A stretch of DNA of 64,000 nt from Dolomedes plantarius. Lineage: Eukaryota; Arthropoda; Arachnida; Araneae; Dolomedidae. The notes beneath the pieces are model-generated. The model was not told the DNA's origin, did no database searches, and saw only the letters and a program-made list of their open reading frames with translations. A program made the position numbers and the translations under genes. The DNA lies in the NCBI GenBank assembly GCA_907164885.2, contig OU015490.1, positions 236,466,622 through 236,530,621 on the forward strand, given 5' to 3'. Below are positions 58,210-64,000 of the stretch, piece after piece (within the stretch, counting starts at the first letter, position 1; the number at the start of each line of letters is the position of its first letter).

Positions 58210-58564
58210 GCGTGGACGTGGTAGCCCAGTTGGTAAAAGCAGAGAGCCAATGATCCGAACGTCCCTGGTTCGATGCTCGTCGCTGCCTCTACCGTCGTGT
58301 TCAGCAATGGTGGCCGGGCCACGTAAAATTGGGCGTGGCTATAATGCCTTCCAAGTTCTCAAATTTACCTCTGGAGGTGCGGCGTCAAGTGTTCAGGTTT
58401 CGTCACTTGACTCGGATTAAAATTACGGGACCGGTCATTTAGCCAAGTCGGCCTCCAATCCTTGTTTTGCTAATTCAAAACAGGAGCCGTACCTCCATCG
58501 CCCATGACCCTTGGGACTTGATCTTGATGTTACTGTCGGTCAAGGAGCATAAACAACAGCAACG
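58210..58564 (+). repeat. SINE family 2, full-length
   Basis: Head GTGGTAGCCCAGTTGGTAAA (box A) and CCTGGTTCGATGCTC (box B), then CACGTAAAATTGGGCGTGGC, TCCAAGTTCTCAAATTTACC, CACTTGACTCGG, the 3' domain AGTCGGCCTCCAATCCTTG...AAAACAGGAGCCG, and a CATAAACAACAGCAACG tail. Confidence 0.85.
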
Positions 58565-59689
58565 ATGGGCTGCACTGAGCAGCAATTTTCCATTAGACAG
58601 TTACAGAAGAGACAACTGTTAAAGATGCTGTAGCTTGAGCATATGCATGCATTTTTAAATACACATTGACAAATGCTGATTTTCATTTATGATTTCCAAT
58701 GCATCTCTATTGTAATTAGTTTCCTATACAATGCAGCAGAAACACAACTAAAAAGTACAACTATATTACTCCATTCCAAGAAAATCAATGCTTACCAATA
58801 ATTTTGTGACCATCTACGTTATCCTTGTTTAGGGGATTTCTCAGAAAAATCTTGAAGTATAACTTTTTTAAAGCTTTGGATACCAAACCAAACGGTGTTA
58901 AATTAAGATCTTGTGTAACAAACATTTGAACCAACAATAAGAAGATTTATACTTCTTCCTAAGTACAGACATATTTCTTACTTTTTTTTCAAAAACTTCC
59001 CTTCAAACAAAAAGAGGCTAACACCGAAAAATTGCAGCATAAATCCTCAAGTCTCTGAAAGTAAATAAATAAAAAGGGTTGTGACAAAGGACAAAATCTC
59101 GTGCAAGAAACCTCTTAAATTTCTGCTGTTTGTACGAAATACGTGGCGACCCGGAAACAGAAAATATGTTATTCAGGGCAAAGAGTTTTATGTTGTTTGC
59201 GTAATAATTTAAACTGAAAAGTACTTTGAAAGGAGAGAGTAACATGAATTTAATTTTATATGGAGTATAAAGCAAATAAAAAAAAAGCCGGTTTATTTCT
59301 CAAAAATTTCTTTTCTATTAGTATTAGATGCCTTATGAAAAAAAATGTAAAAAAAAATAACTTTGCAGATATTGAGAAGGGAAATTCAGCATTGACATCT
59401 GTCACGTAACACGTATAAATCTCATTATAAGTGCCTTAGCATGAAAGAGGCTATTAAATCAACAAAAGATGCAGATACTTTGTGAGCGAAATATCCTAAA
59501 TATTTTTGTCTAAGCGAACTTTATTTCCTTTACAATGAGTTATCAAAATAATGAAAACACTGTCTCCACAGAATTATTAATTAATAAACTGTGGTCCTAC
59601 CTTTGGCTTGCAAGATAACATGAATTCAGTGTGGAATAATGATATATGTTCTGTTGATATAACATACTGGGATTGGGTAACATTAATTG
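58565..59689. other. AT-rich stretch, nothing recognised
   Basis: No gene; short featureless frames only. Confidence 0.4.
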
Positions 59690-60230
59690 TGCTGCATATG
59701 GCCTATTTATTCCAAGGATGCTGGAGGCGAAGGAAGTGATTGAACCTTTCTCTTCAAATGCTTCCACAGAGGTTTAATAATGTTAGGTCAGCTGAATGAG
59801 GTTGCTAACATGGTTGCTGTACTTCTTCCTCGTTTTGTTTAAAACCACATGTTGGCTCGAATCTCAAGATGCAGGGTTGCGTTATCTTCTTGGAACCAAA
59901 GACGGTCATTAGGGGATAACGCTTGCGCCATAGGAGGCTTGTAGTCCGCCAGAAAGGTTTTGTAGACTTCCGATGTCCCAAGCCACTTGAGTGTCTTAGG
60001 GAACATCAAGAGATAGCAACCCACGGGATCAGACAACCACCGCCATGGTTGGTAATAATCCTCAAGTACTTGAGACAGTATGCTTAGGAAGGTATTCGCC
60101 AACCGTATTCTTTACCAATAGTAGGAAACAAAGTGAAACTTCATTGACCCGAATAGATAACGTGTTGCCAATCATTGAAACTGCAGTTTTTATGTTCGTG
60201 AAAACATTTGTGAAGTTTATCTCCTATGAT
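59690..60230 (-). pseudogene. Tc1 transposase relic
   Basis: On the minus strand, across frame changes: SFTLFPTIGKEYGWR, NHGGGCLIPWVAISW (family GGGSxMVWGxISW), then LWFQEDNATLHLEIRAN (second catalytic D in FQEDNA), QPHSADLTLLNLCGS (family SPDLNPIEHLW; the E is changed). The first catalytic motif and the N-terminus are not recoverable, and I found no inverted ends. A different Tc1 lineage from 1762-3217. Confidence 0.7.
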
Positions 60231-60466
60231 GTCAATAAGTAGACTCTGGACTGCAGCAAGACAATAAATATTAATTTAGGGCAGATCCGACGAATTGCTA
60301 TTGCTGAAACTGATCATTATAATCTGCTGTACCAAGTTTCGCCTTTCTCTGTCTGATATATCCGTGTGATGTCTACGCATTTTTCACTTAGTAGCAAAAC
60401 TTTGTCCACTTCTCTATCATGTCAGGTTTCCTCGTAAGAGACCAAAAATATCTGCAGTTTTACTTA

Positions 60467-61467
60467 CGAGGGCCATTCTAAAAGTAAAGAACGTTTGTTT
60501 CTCTAGAAATGTTTATTCAAGATAATGAAAGAAAATTTATTTTACAACATATTTTGATATCTTACCTATTTTTCTACGTAGTCGCCGTTCAAATTGAAAC
60601 ATTTGTCATAGCGTTGAACCAGCTTTCCTATGCCTTCTGCATACTCACTTGCCGCCAAGTTTTTGAACCATTCACTAACTTCCTCTTTCAGTTTGTCATC
60701 ATGTCCATAGTGGTTTCCGCCCAAAAAATCCTTCAATTTGGTAAAAAAGAAAGTAATCACTGGGGGCCAAGTCCAGACTATAAGGCGGATACCCAAAAAC
60801 TTCCCAGTTAAATTGCTAAAGCAATTCCTTCGTCAACGCAGCAGCATGCGGACAAGCGTTATCATGAAGAAGCACAATGCCTCTGGACAACAATCCACGC
60901 CACCTGTTTTAAATTGCACGGCAAGTAACCCTCCTGGCACACACTTTTTATACAGCCCAAATCACCACTAACAATAACCATAAAGAACTGTTCTTGAAAT
61001 TTCAGGGGAAAACAAGCTCAGTTCACCAATAGTGAAGCATCTATCCTGCTGAATTTTTTTCTCGATCCTTGATTTGAAATCGTCAGTCACAACTGAAAAT
61101 TGGCCTGGTCGTTCTTCCTCATGAACATTCGTTCGGTCGCCTATGAACATAATGCACCATTTTCGAACTGAAGCTTCATTCATAACATTTCCATAAACTT
61201 CAGTTATCTGTCTGTAAATTTCGATAAGGCGGACGTGTTTTGCATTCAGGAAGCGTATTACGCTACGAAACTCACACTTGGCGGGATCCTTAATTTTGTC
61301 ACTCATGTAAAAAGTGTAAAAATAAACAGTAAATGACCATAGCTGCTCGCTGTTAGCGTCAAACTAGAGGGAACGATTGGGAAAATCAATTTCACAGCAG
61401 CGGGGTTGGTGGAAGAATTGCGCGGCTCTTCAGATGAAAACGTCCTTTATTTTTAGAATGGCCCTCG
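60467..61467 (-). mobile_element. Mariner element with internal deletion
   Basis: Ends CGAGGGCCATTCTAAAAGTA (left) and, on the minus strand, CGAGGGCCATTCTAAAAATA, flanked by TA (60465-60466, 61468-61469). 1001 bp against about 1.3 kb for complete mariners. It contains one disrupted minus-strand transposase gene. Confidence 0.9.
60563..61306 (-). pseudogene. Mariner transposase, middle deleted
   Basis: The N-terminus (61306 down to 60968) reads MSDKIKDPAKCEFRSVIRFL, EIYRQITEVYG, EERPGQFSVVTDDF and FTIGELS, the two HTH motifs of mariner. A deletion removes the region with the first catalytic D. Then come GGVDCCPEALCFFMIT (out-of-frame form of LLHDNA), DLAPSDY-type sequence (third D, in another frame) and the C-terminus LVQRYDKCFNLNGDYVEK ending at 60566. 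Start chosen at the ATG at 61306, the usual mariner start by position. Confidence 0.85.
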
Positions 61468-62559
61468 TACATATGCATGCCCCGTGTCAATTTTCATACC
61501 TTGCTACAAATTCTTCAGATAGGACATTTTGTACATTAATCCCACTGCTGATAGGTCAACATTGACTGTACTATTGCTACGTGATAACTGATACACGTAC
61601 TTCTCCATATTCTCCATATCCTCTTCTAGCCAATGACATTGTCATCGTGATTTGAATATTTTTTAAAATCGGTACTTCCGTTATTTTGATAACCTCCAGT
61701 ACTTAGCGACATATAGTTGCAATGAATTAGAGTTGAGGAATTTATTTCCTTGATTTGAAGATTATTGTAATTAAACATATACTATGTGTAATTTGTGTCC
61801 GGTAATAAAATTTTGCCTCTTATCATAGAAATATACAATGCAGAATTGGTTTCAACAAATTTGTAGCTTATTATAGGGAAAAAATACATTTTATATTTAT
61901 TTCCTCTGTCTTAGAGCTTATTATAGATAGGAATATCTTTTCTTGAATTTGTTAGTTTATTTTAAGCAAGGTATATTTTACGGGGAATTTGTTTCCTTTA
62001 TTTTGAAGCTTCTAACTATTAACTATTTATATGAACAATGGTATATAACATGAAAAAAGGAAAGAGTACATCAAGTGACGCATGACAACGCAAACACATA
62101 GGAAAAGTTTACGAATATCTTAAACGAGCATGTATGTAGCTATGTACAGCATGTGTATATCATAGAGCTGTTTTGATGTGCTTCAATTATCAGGCATATT
62201 AAGTATTTTTAAGCATGATTTAAGTAGCTTTCTCCTTGTGTTTCAAACCTTTGCACTACTCTAGAAACAAATTATGTTGTTATCAGCACGATAATGCCCT
62301 TCAAGATGTGTTACAGCTTGAATTGAAGCTAACAACGTACCGCGTTGTCTGCTCAGAGATCTGCACTAAATTTCAATCATACAGCAATCATACAGCACCT
62401 ACGGACTGAACTTTACCGCAGTATATGAAGTTTGGAACATTACACACTTCCGTCTACAAACAAACAGTTGGCGGTGGCATAGTTGATAGAATGAAAGCGT
62501 ATGTCTTTAGTTGTTTTACAAAATCTTCTTCAAAGCATGCATCGGAGGTTCGAAGTATA
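61468..62559. other. AT-rich stretch with vague repeats
   Basis: Between 61740 and 62030 phrases such as TTATTTCCT...TAGAGCTTATTATAG and TTTGTTTCCTTTATTTTGAAGCTT recur loosely, about 60-80 bp apart. No gene is supported; a 99-codon frame at 62425-62724 has no known motif. Confidence 0.35.
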
Positions 62560-63430
62560 TTTTATAGTCAAAGGCGGGTCGACACGATTGTAGCTATCTT
62601 GTTAAATTCCATTATTTGTTTCTACTTTGGATGTACGGTGACTTTTGGCAAAAAAAGTTTAGTTTTCAGCAGCTCCATAACGCTAAAATTAGACGCTTAT
62701 ACAAGACAAAAACAAAACACTTGAGGTTCATATGAATTTAAATTTTGGTGCATGCAACACAATTTTTTTCTACTTAGCACTAAAATATTACACCACTTTC
62801 AATAACTATTGCACACATTTGCGTAGTTAATATTAACATTGATATAATTTATATATTGGATTATAAGCTTTCTAATTAAATATGAATATGTTATTAAAAA
62901 TTTAATTTATTGTCTCTGTCTAGTTAATCTCATTAAATGTCATATTTGTTCACACTCCGTTGAATTTTGTCATCATAGTATCATTTTGAACAGTTCCATA
63001 ATGCTCAACTTAGACAACTATAAAAAGATAAAAAAAAAAGCAGTTGAGGGTGATGTGAGAATCAATCTTGACAACGTGTTACAAAAAAAACATTTTTCCT
63101 ATCACTTTAAATTTAAAAATAAACCTAAATTTACCGCATATATATTTTTCTTTCATTAATATAAGTATTGATATATTTTATTATAATCAATATTTATCAG
63201 GTTTCTTATTAAATTCGCAGGTGTAATTAATATTTTAAATAATTATTCCTCACAAGGGAATCTCAATATGCGTCATATTAGTTTCTACTCTAGTGATTTT
63301 TGTCACTATAGTGTAGTGATTAAGCGTTCCATAATACTAAAGTTAGACTCTAAAATGAGATAAAATCAAATGGGGACACATGAGGTATTTCTAGTGTTTC
63401 TTTCATAAAAGACCATCGTCAAATTCAAAT
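62560..63430. repeat. Degenerate tandem repeat, about 325-bp unit
   Basis: TTCCATAATRCTMAAVTTAGAC and a following ACACTTGAGG/GCAGTTGAGG/ACACATGAGG block recur with TCC at 62674, 62995 and 63328 (spacing 321 and 333). Copies are well diverged. Confidence 0.6.
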
Positions 63431-63589
63431 ATCGCATTAAATATATCTTTTGCATTCATTAGCATTACAAATATTAGCACTGATATAGTTAACACACTGC
63501 TTGCCATTAAAATTGGCAAGACACCATGAAGGAGGGATGATACAAATGTCAAATTCGCATGAAAGGAAGAAGGTAATCGTGAATGGTAA

Positions 63590-63994
63590 ACGGTAGGCGA
63601 GTCTTTTGCGCAGCCAGGTCAGTTCATCACTTCAACAGAGTGCATATCTGAATAAAATCATTTTCATGCAAGATGGCTCTCCTCCGCACATCGCAAAGCC
63701 AGTCATGCAACTGCTCAAGAGGCATTTCTGAAATAATCGACTTATCAGCCGTCATTGTCCAACAGCCTGGCCTCCAAGATCACCAGACCTCAATTCTTGT
63801 TACTTCTCGCTGTGGGGTTATCTTAAAAATGTTGTGTACAGTGGCCCGATTGCAAATTTAGCTGAATTGAAGGCACGGATTACGCAACACAGATCCGGTC
63901 TGTTGTGGAACATGCTGTTTATCGCTTTCAGCTTGTGGCGGACAATGGTGGAAAGCATATTGAACCTGTCTGCCGCAAGTCTAGCGATAATTAA
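63590..63994 (+). pseudogene. DDE_3/DUF4817-type transposase, C-terminal half
   Basis: In the frame of 63657: IIFMQDGSPPHIAKPVMQLL (second catalytic D), a TGA, then WPPRSPDLNSCYFSLWGYLK (family SPDLNPCDFWLWGYLK; the D expected after NPC is Y here), NVVYSGPIANLAELKARITQ. After a frame change come RSVVEHAVYRFQLVADNGGK and HIEHV, with TAA at 63992-63994. The upstream half is not seen, and the 3' end of the element lies beyond the window. Confidence 0.75.
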
Positions 63995-64000
63995 CAGGCG

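Overview
The window is 64 kb of AT-rich, non-coding eukaryotic DNA. It holds almost nothing but transposable elements (TEs), microsatellites and degenerate tandem repeats. I found no host protein-coding gene with a convincing exon, no rRNA gene and no intact tRNA gene. The mix of mariner, Tc1 and DUF4817/DDE_3-type transposases, tRNA-derived SINEs with AAC tails, Helitrons with TC...CTAG ends and long (TA)n arrays fits an arthropod. An arachnid, probably a web-building spider, is my best inference; no single host gene proves it.

Layout. 0-9 kb: a SINE head, a Tc1 element with about 220-bp inverted repeats, a pogo-like MITE, a mariner relic, a DDE_3-type element sitting in the middle of a larger palindrome, and a 5'-truncated LINE with a SINE in its tail. 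10-21 kb: a third SINE family, a full-length but decayed mariner, a second pogo-like MITE, a diverged satellite block, a minus-strand Helitron carrying a tRNA-like segment, a solo LTR and a plus-strand Helitron. 22.5-28.7 kb: a nest in which a Ty3/Gypsy element with identical LTRs lies inside a TTAA-flanked repeat, itself inside another TTAA MITE. 29-44 kb: a SINE split by two DNA transposons with clean target duplications, several TTAA and TA MITEs, a DD41D mariner-like element and a Helitron nested in a TTAA element. 45-54 kb: minisatellites, a Tc1 derivative, solo LTRs and a 5-kb composite tandem array. 55-64 kb: a decayed Gypsy relative, transposase fragments, a second SINE family, a Tc1 relic, a mariner and a degenerate 325-bp tandem repeat.

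The only long open reading frame is the Gypsy Gag-Pol on the minus strand (24008-28018). It is uninterrupted for 1336 codons and its LTRs are identical by eye, so insertion was recent. Yet the catalytic core of its integrase is missing through an in-frame deletion. It looks like a non-autonomous element moved in trans. Other points worth checking are two SINE families with different tRNA-like heads but a common 3' half, a MULE-like element with a 9-bp target duplication inside a SINE, and the repeated use of (TA)n arrays as TE landing sites.
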